From a bacterium (lineage in GTDB: Bacteria > Actinomycetota > Acidimicrobiia > Acidimicrobiales > CATQHL01): DNA of 43,204 nt. Positions 17,426 to 25,103 of this stretch are shown here, piece after piece (the stretch's first letter is position 1; the number at the start of each line of letters is the position of its first letter). Location of the stretch: the NCBI GenBank assembly GCA_028824415.1, contig JAPPDX010000024.1, positions 1 to 43,204 of the forward strand, in the 5' to 3' direction. The notes below the pieces were generated by a model. That model made no database searches and was not told the DNA's origin. It saw only the letters and a program-made list of their open reading frames with translations. The position numbers and the translations under genes were made by a program.

Positions 17426-17881
17426 ATGACCGACCTGCTCAGCCTCTACCACGTCGCTCTCGTGGTCCCCGATCTGGCCGCGGCCATGGACACCTGGGCG
17501 CCGATGACCGCTCAAGGCTGGTCCAAGCCGCAATCCGCCGTGGTGAACATCCAGTGGAGGGGAGAGGTGCGCGAGACGCCGGTTCACTGGACGTACTCCC
17601 TCGGTGAGCCTCCGTACCTGGAGCTCGTCGAGAACTGCGCGGACAGTGTCTGGCAGACAGATCGGGTGCTGTACCACCACACCGGCTACTGGACGTCGGA
17701 CATGCGCGCTGCAACGGAACTCGTGGAATCCCAGGGCATGGAGTTCGAGGCCGGCGGACTTCACGGGGACCGCCGGCTGTTCGCCTACTACCTCACGCGC
17801 GACGGCACCCGCATCGAGCTGGTGGACACCGTCATCAAGCCGGCGTTCGACCGCTGGGTGAGCGGCGGCGACTTCGGCTGA
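17426..17881 (+). CDS. VOC (glyoxalase/extradiol dioxygenase fold) family protein
   Basis: The 151-residue protein starts at ATG 17426, 10 bp after the crotonase. Candidate metal ligands of the vicinal-oxygen-chelate fold are visible: His in LYHVALVV (residue 9), Glu in PYLELVE (about residue 55), His in VLYHHTGYW (about residue 75) and Glu in TRIELVD (about residue 131). Such proteins isomerise, epimerise or cleave small molecules around a divalent metal. In this CoA-rich island an epimerase-like or ring-cleaving step is possible. No closer subfamily can be named. Confidence 0.8.
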   Translation: MTDLLSLYHVALVVPDLAAAMDTWAPMTAQGWSKPQSAVVNIQWRGEVRETPVHWTYSLGEPPYLELVENCADSVWQTDRVLYHHTGYWTSDMRAATELVESQGMEFEAGGLHGDRRLFAYYLTRDGTRIELVDTVIKPAFDRWVSGGDFG

Positions 17882-17954
17882 GTTGCGGCTGGTCGGGTCT
17901 CGGCTGCAACCGCAACGTTCAGGGTCTGGATCGGATCGGATCGACCGGTGCGGT

Positions 17955-17983
17955 TTGAGCCTGCCCGGGCAGGTACCTATGGT
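17955..17983 (+). promoter_or_regulatory. Putative promoter of the second Rieske gene
   Basis: TTGAGC (17955-17960) and TATGGT (17978-17983) are separated by 17 bp. They lie in the 165-bp gap before the second Rieske gene. Predicted transcription would start near 17990 and give a leader of about 57 nt with AGGAGG at its end. The hexamers are only partial matches. Confidence 0.4.
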
Positions 17984-18046
17984 TGACCGGCTGCTGTGCG
18001 ACAGTCGAACACTGCGACGCCCCCGGAGGCAGGAGGTTGGCTGGCT

Positions 18047-19237
18047 GTGACTGCTGGGAACGGTTTCCTGGAAGCCCTGGAGGCTTCGACTGTCGATGTG
18101 AACGAGGCGATCACGCTGCCGCCCGCCTGCTACACCTCCGAGGAGTTCCTCGGCTTCGAGCGGCAGGCCATCTTCGAACGGGACTGGGTCTGCGTCGGCC
18201 ACGAGGGGCAGATCCCCGATGCCGGCGACTATTTCACCGTGCAACTCTTCGAGGAGCCGCTGGTGGCCGTGCGCGGCGACGACGGCGAGGTGCGAGTCCT
18301 GTCGGCCGTCTGCCGGCACCGGGGCATGATCGTCGCCGAGGGCAGCGGCAACAACGCCAACTTCCGCTGCCCGTACCACTTCTGGGTCTACGGGCTCGAC
18401 GGTCAACTGCTCGGCGCGCCGGCGATGGAGCAGCGTGTCGACTTCGACAAGTCCGGCCTCGGCCTTCCCCGGCTGAAGAGCGAGACGTGGAACGGGTTCA
18501 TCTTCATCACGTTCAACGAGCAGGCGCCGGCGTTGACGCCCACGCTCGGCGGGCTGACGAGGATTCTCGAGAACTACCGACTCTCCGAGACGGTGTGGTT
18601 GGACGGCGGGACCTTCGAGGACCTGCCGTGGAACTGGAAGGTGATGCTGGAGAACTTCGTCGACGGCTACCACAACAACCGGCTTCACAGCGGCATCGGC
18701 GACGTGATGCCGTGCAGCGATGCCACGTTCTGGCCGTTCGACGAGGAGCGGGACAACCACATCTCACGCTCGAACCGCACCCTGAAGCAGGACGCCTCGT
18801 TCAACCTGACGCGAGAGCCGCTGTTTCCGGTGTTCCCCCACCTCTCCACCGAGGACCGCTGGCACTGGAACTTCGCGCTCGTGCCGCCCACGCTGGCTCT
18901 GGCGATCGTGCCGGATCAGGTTGCCTACTTCACCGTCATTCCCACCGGCGCGGGCAGCATCTCCATCCAGATCGGCTATCTCTTCCACCCCAGGGTCGTC
19001 GACATGCCTCTGTTCGACGTCCGCTTCGCGCAGGCCAGGGCGGACGTCGACAACTTCAACGGTGCCGACATTCACGCTGACACGATGGTGCAGGTCGGTT
19101 TGCGTTCGCGGTTCGCGCCCCGGGGGCCGTACTCGTGGCAGGAGACCACGCTGCAGCAGATCAACCGGTGGCTCGTGAAGCGCTACCGCGAGCACTACAA
19201 CCGCGATCCGTCGGCGGTGGAGGCCGCGGGACTGTAG
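18047..19237 (+). CDS. Rieske non-haem iron oxygenase, alpha subunit
   Basis: The 396-residue protein starts at GTG 18047, chosen because a perfect AGGAGG lies at 18031-18036; an in-frame GTG at 17996 has none. The Rieske motif is CRHRG plus CPYHFWVYG. The mononuclear iron site is DGYHNNRLH after ENFV. The family performs ring hydroxylation or oxidative demethylation. It is only distantly similar to the oxygenase at 15488, so they probably act on different intermediates. No reductase partner is nearby. It is the last gene of the catabolic island; a hairpin follows. Confidence 0.9.
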   Translation: MTAGNGFLEALEASTVDVNEAITLPPACYTSEEFLGFERQAIFERDWVCVGHEGQIPDAGDYFTVQLFEEPLVAVRGDDGEVRVLSAVCRHRGMIVAEGSGNNANFRCPYHFWVYGLDGQLLGAPAMEQRVDFDKSGLGLPRLKSETWNGFIFITFNEQAPALTPTLGGLTRILENYRLSETVWLDGGTFEDLPWNWKVMLENFVDGYHNNRLHSGIGDVMPCSDATFWPFDEERDNHISRSNRTLKQDASFNLTREPLFPVFPHLSTEDRWHWNFALVPPTLALAIVPDQVAYFTVIPTGAGSISIQIGYLFHPRVVDMPLFDVRFAQARADVDNFNGADIHADTMVQVGLRSRFAPRGPYSWQETTLQQINRWLVKRYREHYNRDPSAVEAAGL

Positions 19238-19258
19238 GAGCGGGAACCCCAAAGGTCG

Positions 19259-19277
19259 CGGCGGCGATCGTCCGCCG
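19259..19277. terminator. Short hairpin after the second Rieske gene
   Basis: CGGCGG (19259-19264) and CCGCCG (19272-19277) form a 6-bp stem with a 7-nt loop, 22 bp after the stop. There is no T-tract, so termination is only possible. Confidence 0.35.
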
Positions 19278-19472
19278 TCGTTGAATTTGCTGACGGCTCC
19301 GGGCGCCCGGCCGGTCTGGTCTGGTGGTGCTTGAGGTCCGCCTGCTGCGCAATGAGATGGTGGGTGTCTGCGCCGTCGTTGCGACAATTGCTGACGGCTC
19401 GCGGTGCCCTGCCGGTACGGTTTTGTGGTGCTTGACGTCCGCCTGCTGCGCAGTGACATGGAGCGTGTCCGC
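19274..19472 (+). repeat. Partial tandem duplication of the serS promoter and first codons
   Basis: Unit 1 (19274-19371, 98 bp) and unit 2 (19372-19472, 101 bp) align with about 82 of 98 bases identical by hand. Unit 2 holds the working serS -10 region and its first 15 codons. Unit 1 holds a matching GTG at 19327 coding VLEVRLLRNEMVGVC, against VLDVRLLRSDMERVR in serS. At the -10 position unit 1 reads TCTGGT instead of TACGGT, so its promoter looks decayed. Unit 1 stays open in another frame into serS. Confidence 0.85.
19416..19421 (+). promoter_or_regulatory. -10 element of serS (leaderless)
   Basis: TACGGT ends 6 bp before GTG 19428. An upstream TTGCTGACGGCTC, conserved in both copies of the duplication, may contain the -35. 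No Shine-Dalgarno sequence is present. Confidence 0.55.
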
Positions 19473-20708
19473 GCCGCCGTCGCCTCGCGTGGCGACGACC
19501 CTGGGCCGCTGGCCGAGGCACTCAACCTCGACGTGCGGCGCCGGCACCTGCTGGCGCGCCGCGACGACCTGCGCCACGAGGTGAAGCAGCTCTCCGCTGA
19601 GATCGGGAAACTGCACCGGGAGGGCCGTCGCGGCGAGGCGGTCGAGTCCACCGAGCGCAGCCGCATGCTCGGCGACGAGACCAAGGCGGTGGCGGCGCAG
19701 GCCGATGAGTTGGGCAGGCGCCTCGAGGACCTGCTGATGCGGGTGGCGAACCTGCCCGCCGAGGATTGCCCCGTCGGCGCCGGCGCGGAGGACAACCCGG
19801 TGCTTCGAGTCGAGAACTTCACCCCCGACCGCTACGGCCCCCACCAGCGGGTCCCCCACTGGGACTTCACCGCCGAGATGGGTCTCCTGGATGTGGAGCG
19901 CGCCACCAAGCTGTCCGGGGCGATGTTCGCCATGTTCCGGCGCGAGGGCGCGATGCTGGCCCGCGCCCTGGTGCAGTTCGCTCTGGACCGCAACGCCGAT
20001 CTCTACGAGGAGGTGCGGCCTCCCACCCTGGTCCACACCGACACGATGACCAGCACGGGCCACCTGCCGCGCTTCGCCGATGACGCCTACCACCTCGAAC
20101 GCGACAACCTGTGGGCGATCCCGACAGCCGAGGTGCCGCTCACGTCCCTGTGTCGCGACGAGGTGCTCGTCGAGGACGATCTTCCGATGCGCCTCATGGC
20201 CCACACCTCCTGCTTCCGGCGTGAGGCCGGTGCCGCGGGCCGCGACACCCGCGGCCTGTTGCGCGTCCACGAGTTCGACAAGGTCGAGATTCTGGCCTAC
20301 GCCACCCCGGAGCAGGCCCCGGCGATGCACACCGAGTTGCTCGAGCGGGCGGAGGGTGCGGTGGCCGAACTCTCTCTGGCCTACCGGATCGTGGATATCT
20401 GCACCGGCGACCTGGGGGGCGCGGCGGCCCGAACCTTTGATATCGAGGTCTACTCGCCGGGCACGGACCGTTGGTTGGAGTGTTCGTCCGTCTCCTGGTT
20501 CAGCGACTACCAGGCCCGGCGCGCCAATGTCCGCTATCGCCCCGCCGGCGGGCGGGGGACCCGGCTCGTGCACACTCTGAACGGCTCGGCGCTGGCGGTG
20601 CCCCGGGTCTGGGCGGCGCTCACCGAGACGTGGCGCCGGCCCGACGGCTCCATCGAGGTGCCGCCGCCGCTGAGGCCGTACATGCGCGGACTCGAGGTGA
20701 TCCGGTGA
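19428..20708 (+). CDS. serS: Seryl-tRNA synthetase
   Basis: The 426-residue class II synthetase charges tRNA-Ser in the cytoplasm. GTG 19428 gives the family start VLDVRLLRSDMERVRAA. An N-terminal antiparallel coiled-coil arm follows (about residues 25-110). Motif 2 is TSCFRREAGAAGRDTRGLLR and motif 3 is VHTLNGSALAVPR. Length and motif order are normal. The start follows a -10 hexamer by 6 bp, suggesting a leaderless mRNA. A degenerate copy of the promoter and 5' end lies directly upstream. A methyltransferase gene follows on the same strand. Confidence 0.96.
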   Translation: MLDVRLLRSDMERVRAAVASRGDDPGPLAEALNLDVRRRHLLARRDDLRHEVKQLSAEIGKLHREGRRGEAVESTERSRMLGDETKAVAAQADELGRRLEDLLMRVANLPAEDCPVGAGAEDNPVLRVENFTPDRYGPHQRVPHWDFTAEMGLLDVERATKLSGAMFAMFRREGAMLARALVQFALDRNADLYEEVRPPTLVHTDTMTSTGHLPRFADDAYHLERDNLWAIPTAEVPLTSLCRDEVLVEDDLPMRLMAHTSCFRREAGAAGRDTRGLLRVHEFDKVEILAYATPEQAPAMHTELLERAEGAVAELSLAYRIVDICTGDLGGAAARTFDIEVYSPGTDRWLECSSVSWFSDYQARRANVRYRPAGGRGTRLVHTLNGSALAVPRVWAALTETWRRPDGSIEVPPPLRPYMRGLEVIR

Positions 20709-20760
20709 GGTGGGCGGCGGTCGCCCTGGGCGTCGCCGGTTAGCGAGCCTCCGGAACCAG

Positions 20761-21432
20761 ATGCGAGGGGACGGCGAAGAGGCTGCGATCCGGCACCTGC
20801 CGGCGATGATCGCGGCGCCGGAGGGGCTGCCCGATCTGGACGGCTCGGATCATCCGGTGCGGGAGGTGACCCGGTTGGTGGCCGGCGACGAGGCGTCCTG
20901 GACCCCCGCCACGGCGGCGGAGATCACCGAGCGGTTCGATGAGTTGGCACCCGACTGGGAGAACCGCCTGCGACCCGAGGAGTTCGTGGGCCTCCCTGAC
21001 GCCTGTGAGCGCGGCCTCCTCGACCCGTCGGCGCTGTGCCTGGAGGTGGGCTCGGGCACGGGGTTCGGGACCGTGCACCTGGCTTCGCATTTCCGGACCA
21101 CCATCGCCCTGGACATCTCGGCGGGCATGCTGGCTCTGGCACCGCCCGACCTGGCGCCCAGGGTGCGGGCGGACGGGGCGTCGCTGCCGCTGCCCGACGA
21201 CTCGGTCGACGTCGTGGCGTTGATCAACATGCTCCTGTTTCCCTCCGAGGTGGACCGCGTGCTTCGCCCGGACGGGGCCGTGCTCTGGTTCAACACCCTC
21301 GGGGAGCGCACGCCCATCCATCTCCCGGCCGAGGAGGTGGCGGCGGCACTGCCGGGCCGCTGGAACGGGACTGCCAGCGAGGCGCTCTGGGCGACTTGGT
21401 GCGTGCTTCGCCGGGAGCGGGCGGGCGGCTGA
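20761..21432 (+). CDS. Class I SAM-dependent methyltransferase
   Basis: The product is about 223 residues from ATG 20761; GTG 20710 and ATG 20806 are alternative in-frame starts. The SAM-binding motif I is CLEVGSGTGFGTVHLA. Motif II reads TIALDISAGML with an acidic residue at the strand end. ASLPLPDDSVDVVALINMLL follows, then LRPDGAVLWFNTLGE, as in the Methyltransf_11 group. The target is unknown. Being 52 bp after serS suggests cotranscription, but a link to tRNA or translation is only a guess. Confidence 0.75.
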   Translation: MRGDGEEAAIRHLPAMIAAPEGLPDLDGSDHPVREVTRLVAGDEASWTPATAAEITERFDELAPDWENRLRPEEFVGLPDACERGLLDPSALCLEVGSGTGFGTVHLASHFRTTIALDISAGMLALAPPDLAPRVRADGASLPLPDDSVDVVALINMLLFPSEVDRVLRPDGAVLWFNTLGERTPIHLPAEEVAAALPGRWNGTASEALWATWCVLRRERAGG

Positions 21433-21439
21433 GCGCCGC

Positions 21440-22555
21440 TCAGGCGGGAGCCTCGGGCGCCGAGCGCAGCCGCCGCCGCAACCGGAGCCAGACGATGAGG
21501 GCGACGACCACAGCGGCCAGGATCTCGAACAGCACCGCCCAGCGCAGCGGGTCGGACCAGTTGGCCACGCGCTCGGGGATGTCGGCGATGGTTCGGACGA
21601 TCGGCAGCACGAACAGATCGAAGCGGTAGTAGGCACCCTCGACGGCCAGCCAGAGCACGCCAAAGGCCACCAGGGCGATCCGGGCGGCGCGCGGCTGCAT
21701 GCTCGGCCGCAACGCCATCAGCACGATCCCGATCACGATGTAGCCCGCCGCCACCGCCAACCGGGCCGGATCCGCCGCGGACGCCCACGAACTCAATGCG
21801 GTCTGTGCGTCCAGTGAGAGGTCCACGAGGACGTTGGTCATCAGGTTGCCGCGCAGCACCTGGACCTCCCACCAGCCGTAGAGGGCCAGGAAGCCGCCGA
21901 CGAGCACCAGGAAACCGCCCGAGATGCGGTTCACGTGCGGCAGGATGCGGCGCATCTTGGCGATCACTTCGGTCCGGGCGACCGCCATCGCCAGCGTCAG
22001 GACCATGATCACGGCGCACAGACCGCCGCCGTAGGCGAGGAACACCAGCAGCCCGTCGAAGAAGTCCCTGCTGGAGAAGGCGCTGACCACGGTTCCGAAG
22101 AACACCGGCATGGTGCACCCCAGCGAGACGATGGCGTACGACACGCCGAACAGGAAGATCGACGAGAGCCGACGACTCTCGCCTCCTCGCTGCATCCTCG
22201 GCAGCCGGAACTTGGGTTCGAAGCCTCGCAGCATGGCGATGCCGAGTGCGCCCATGACGATTCCCAGCACGAAGGTCACCCACGCCACCCGACTCTCGAT
22301 GGCGCTGCGGCTGAGCACCGTCGAGGCGAGGGCGCCGATGGCGGCGAAGACCGCCATGAACCCGGCGCAGAGTGTCAGCCCCACACCGAGGCCCCGGAAG
22401 ATGCTCTGGGCGGGGTTCAGCCGCTTGTCACCCTCGATGCCCAGGAAGTACGAGAGGTAGGCGGGCATCATGGCGAAGCCGCACGGGTTGAAGGCGGAGA
22501 TGAACCCTGCTGAGAGCGCCAGGCTTGCCAGAGTGGTGAGGCTGACGGTGTTCAC
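21440..22555 (-). CDS. CcdA/DsbD-like thiol-electron transporter with C-terminal membrane extension
   Basis: The 371-residue membrane protein starts at GTG (22555-22553). The first half is a CcdA/DsbD transmembrane domain with its two redox cysteines in FNPCGFAMMP (about residue 25) and LGCTMPVFF (about residue 146). This unit moves electrons from cytoplasmic thioredoxin across the membrane. The last 130 residues add about three more helices (VAAGYIVIGIVLMAL onward), beyond a typical CcdA of some 230 residues. Upstream in the same operon is a TlpA-like thioredoxin lipoprotein, the probable partner. Cytochrome c maturation or general thiol reduction is likely. Confidence 0.85.
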   Translation of the reverse strand: MNTVSLTTLASLALSAGFISAFNPCGFAMMPAYLSYFLGIEGDKRLNPAQSIFRGLGVGLTLCAGFMAVFAAIGALASTVLSRSAIESRVAWVTFVLGIVMGALGIAMLRGFEPKFRLPRMQRGGESRRLSSIFLFGVSYAIVSLGCTMPVFFGTVVSAFSSRDFFDGLLVFLAYGGGLCAVIMVLTLAMAVARTEVIAKMRRILPHVNRISGGFLVLVGGFLALYGWWEVQVLRGNLMTNVLVDLSLDAQTALSSWASAADPARLAVAAGYIVIGIVLMALRPSMQPRAARIALVAFGVLWLAVEGAYYRFDLFVLPIVRTIADIPERVANWSDPLRWAVLFEILAAVVVALIVWLRLRRRLRSAPEAPA

Positions 22556-22580
22556 GGGGCGATTCTCTGCCGCACGGCGG

Positions 22581-23198
22581 TCACACGCCCAGGTGCTCGG
22601 CGATGAGCGCCCGCAGGTCCTGTGCCCGCAGCCGTGAGCTGATCACGTGCACAATCATGCCCTCCGGAGTCACGAGGGCGGTGGTCGGCATGCCGAACCC
22701 GCCGAACGCCTGGAAGATCGTGGAGTCCGGGTCCTCCGCCAGCGGGTAGGTCACGCCGGTTCTCTCCGCCAATTCCCTCGCCGCGCCCGGCTCGTCGCCG
22801 ACGTTGAATCCCAGGAAAGCCACGTCTGGGGCCAGTTCGATGTGCACGGCCTCGAAGGCCGGCATCTCGGTGATGCAGGGCGGGCACCACGAGGCCCAGA
22901 AGTTGATCACCGCCGGCGTGCCGGCCAAATCGGCGAGCGTGCCCTCGGACCCGTCGAAGTAGTTGAATCGCACCTCGGGGACCGGCCGGTGGTCCCCGTC
23001 CGGGGCAGCCTCGACGGTCTCCGGGGCGGGCTCGACGGTCTCCGGGGCGGGCTCGACGGTCTCCTCGGTCTCCTCGGGCGGGGCAGCGTCTCCGCCGCAG
23101 GACACGGCCAGCAGCAGGGCGACGACGGCCCAGCCACCCACGATGCGACGCGTGCCGCGCGTGTGGTGCGGTCGGCGAACCCTGGCGGCGGGTTCCAC
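22581..23198 (-). CDS. TlpA/ResA-like thioredoxin-fold lipoprotein
   Basis: The 205-residue protein starts at GTG (23198-23196). It has an Arg-rich N-region, a hydrophobic helix and a lipobox at Cys34 (LAVSC). A short ETVEPAP repeat linker follows, then a thioredoxin fold with active site WCPPC at residues 104-108 in NFWASWCPPCITEMP. The cis-Pro segment is FGMPTTALV. It is an extracytoplasmic thiol-disulfide oxidoreductase, presumably kept reduced by the CcdA-like protein encoded 25 bp downstream. The start lies 4 bp after the metallo-hydrolase stop, so the three genes form one operon. Confidence 0.9.
   Translation of the reverse strand: MEPAARVRRPHHTRGTRRIVGGWAVVALLLAVSCGGDAAPPEETEETVEPAPETVEPAPETVEAAPDGDHRPVPEVRFNYFDGSEGTLADLAGTPAVINFWASWCPPCITEMPAFEAVHIELAPDVAFLGFNVGDEPGAARELAERTGVTYPLAEDPDSTIFQAFGGFGMPTTALVTPEGMIVHVISSRLRAQDLRALIAEHLGV
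23011..23064 (-). repeat. 21-bp tandem repeat in the TlpA-like linker
   Basis: Two exact 21-bp units (23011-23031, 23032-23052) and a 12-bp partial third code for the ETVEPAP repeats of the lipoprotein linker. Confidence 0.8.
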
Positions 23199-23202
23199 GT
23201 CC

Positions 23203-24294
23203 TCAGGCCACCGAGAAGACCGTCTGACCGTCGCGCTGGGTGGCGGTCAGCTCGCCGAGCACGCGGAGGTGCTCGAGGTGGGCGAAGGTCTCGCTCTCGG
23301 CCATGTTGCCCCACGAGCGTTCGGAGAAGAGCCGCGTCATGTACTGCGGGACCGTTCCCGTGCCGAACTCCTCTGCGGTGCTCCGGATCGTGGTCAGCCG
23401 GTGCTCGTGGTGGCGCCGGATGGCCTTGGCCCTGCCGCTGAGATCCTCGAACGGGTGCCCGTGCGCCGGCAGCACCGCCGTCACGCCGTCGATCTCGCCC
23501 ATGCGAAGCAGCGAATCGAAGAAGCGGGCCAGAGGATCGGGGTGCGGGGAGAGGCCGCTGATGTGGGGGGTGATCGTCGGCAGGACGTGGTCGCCCGAGA
23601 GCAGGATGCCGTAGGTGGGGTCGAAGAGGCAGAGGTGGTCCTCTGTGTGCCCGGGAGTGTGGAGGCAGAGCCATTCACGGCGGGCCAGCCGCACCACCTG
23701 GGCGTCGACCACGGTGCGTGTGGGGCGCGGCGTGGCGAACCAGCGAGGATCGTCGCGGGCGATCTCCTCCCAGGTGCGCCATTCCTTCTCCGGCAGTGGC
23801 TCGCGTTCGGTGCCCCAGGGGTTTCTCCGCAGCGATAGCCAGGGAGGGCGCCGGGCATCGCCGCTCTCCTCCTCGCCAGCCGGGAGTTCGAGAGGCTCGG
23901 CGACCTCGGTCGACTCCCAGACCGGCCGGAACGACTCGTGGGTCAGGATCTCGGCCCCCGCGAGGGATCGCAGCCGCTCGGCCCCGCCGAAATGATCGAA
24001 GTGGGAGTGGGTGATGACGGCGGTGTGCACGTTCTCGATGCCGTACCCGGCCGACCGCAGCCGCTGCTCGAGCGCCGTGAATGAGGCCGGGCCGGGAAGG
24101 CCGGGGTCCACGACCGCCACGCCCCGTTCATCCTCTAGGAAGTAGCAGTTGACGTGACCGATGCCGGGCAGGTTCACCGGCAACTGGGAGCGGAGAACGC
24201 CGGGTGCGATCTCGGTGATCTCGGCTTGGGCGGGTTCCCGTTCCTGGCGAGGCGGTCGTGGCGGTGGCTGCTCGTCCGGTTCCGCATCGCTCAC
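23203..24294 (-). CDS. Metallo-beta-lactamase-fold hydrolase
   Basis: The 363-residue protein starts at GTG (24294-24292). Zinc-binding motifs are THSHFDHFGG (about residue 93), TPGHTEDHL (about residue 216) and LLSGDHVLP (about residue 233), a glyoxalase II/LACTB2-like arrangement with a C-terminal helical domain. Substrates in this group are thioesters, lactones or nucleic-acid ends; the sequence does not decide. It leads the operon with the TlpA-like and CcdA-like genes, so a thiol ester such as a mycothiol conjugate would fit, but this is inference. The N-terminal 24 residues are Pro/Arg-rich. Confidence 0.88.
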   Translation of the reverse strand: MSDAEPDEQPPPRPPRQEREPAQAEITEIAPGVLRSQLPVNLPGIGHVNCYFLEDERGVAVVDPGLPGPASFTALEQRLRSAGYGIENVHTAVITHSHFDHFGGAERLRSLAGAEILTHESFRPVWESTEVAEPLELPAGEEESGDARRPPWLSLRRNPWGTEREPLPEKEWRTWEEIARDDPRWFATPRPTRTVVDAQVVRLARREWLCLHTPGHTEDHLCLFDPTYGILLSGDHVLPTITPHISGLSPHPDPLARFFDSLLRMGEIDGVTAVLPAHGHPFEDLSGRAKAIRRHHEHRLTTIRSTAEEFGTGTVPQYMTRLFSERSWGNMAESETFAHLEHLRVLGELTATQRDGQTVFSVA

Positions 24295-24300
24295 CGGGTC

Positions 24301-24306
24301 AACCTA
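24301..24306 (-). promoter_or_regulatory. -10 element of the metallo-hydrolase operon (leaderless)
   Basis: On the minus strand TAGGTT ends 6 bp before the GTG start at 24294. No Shine-Dalgarno sequence lies between. Confidence 0.5.
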
Positions 24307-24334
24307 TCGCCGCTGCGAAGGACTCGAACAGCGC

Positions 24335-24883
24335 CTATTCCGATGTTTGAACCGGTGCGAAGACAGTGTTTCGCCAGTAGCGCAATTCCTCGATGCTCTC
24401 CAGGATGTCGTCGAGCGCCCGGTGTCCCTTGCGCTTCGCCGGCCGCTTCTTGGCGGCGGTGGGATACCAGCGCGCGGCCAATTCCTGGAGCGAGGAGACG
24501 TCCACGACGTGGTAGTGGAGGAGGTTCTCGATCTCCGGCAGCCAGCGATTCAGGAACCGCCGGTCCATACCGATGGAGTTGCCGCAGATCGGGACCTTGC
24601 CGGGCTCGGGGATGTGCCGGCGGATGAAGTCCAGGGTCTGCTGCTCGGCCTCGGCGAGGCTCAGCGTCGAGCGTCGCACCTCGTCGGTCAGCCCGCTGTC
24701 GTGGTGCATCTTGCTGACGACGTCGCCCATCAGGCCCAGCACCTCGGGGGGCTGGTGGATCACCAGCTGGAGTCCGTCACCGACCGGGTTGAGGTCGTCG
24801 TCGGTAACGACCGTGGCGATCTCCAGGACGTGGTCGCGGTCGGCGTCGAGGCCGGTCATCTCCAGATCGATCCACACGAGCAC
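24335..24883 (-). CDS. orn: Oligoribonuclease
   Basis: The 182-residue 3'-5' exonuclease starts at GTG (24883-24881). It carries the DEDDh set: Asp and Glu in VWIDLEMTGLD (residues 6 and 8), Asp in GNSIGMDRRFL, and His/Asp in KGHRALDDILES. It degrades 2-5 nt RNA, including pGpG, in the cytoplasm. The length is normal for the family. It is divergent from dut. Its -10-like TAGCAT (24891-24896, minus strand) ends 7 bp before the start, consistent with a leaderless mRNA. Confidence 0.95.
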   Translation of the reverse strand: MLVWIDLEMTGLDADRDHVLEIATVVTDDDLNPVGDGLQLVIHQPPEVLGLMGDVVSKMHHDSGLTDEVRRSTLSLAEAEQQTLDFIRRHIPEPGKVPICGNSIGMDRRFLNRWLPEIENLLHYHVVDVSSLQELAARWYPTAAKKRPAKRKGHRALDDILESIEELRYWRNTVFAPVQTSE

Positions 24884-24890
24884 GGGCCGG

Positions 24891-24896
24891 ATGCTA
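24891..24896 (-). promoter_or_regulatory. -10 element of orn (leaderless)
   Basis: TAGCAT on the minus strand ends 7 bp before the orn GTG. The remaining 24897-25091 spacer between orn and dut shows no other gene. Confidence 0.45.
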
Positions 24897-25091
24897 GCGA
24901 GGCGAGGGGGCCTCGAATCGTCGTCGGCCGTCCGGCTCGGCCGGCCACCTGGATTCGCGGGTCGCCCGGCTCAGCGGGTGACCTGGGCGAAACCTGGGGA
25001 CGGGGGCGCCTGCTCTGGGGGACCAGACTTGACATCTTCGGGATCCCACCGGGAAACGGGGCGAGCAGGTCCGCCTGTCGCAGTGGCGTTC

Positions 25092-25097
25092 TATGGT
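25092..25097 (+). promoter_or_regulatory. -10 element of dut (leaderless)
   Basis: TATGGT ends 6 bp before the dut ATG, and there is no Shine-Dalgarno sequence. The -35 region is not recognisable. Confidence 0.5.
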
Positions 25098-25103
25098 CCC
25101 GCC

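Noticed and set aside
19274-19427. T-box leader upstream of serS
   Set aside because: The region is explained by a tandem duplication of serS sequence; no specifier loop or T-box terminator/antiterminator sequence is visible.
25029-25034. TTGACA upstream of dut as a -35 element
   Set aside because: No -10-like hexamer lies 16-18 bp downstream; the TATGGT just before dut is 57 bp away.
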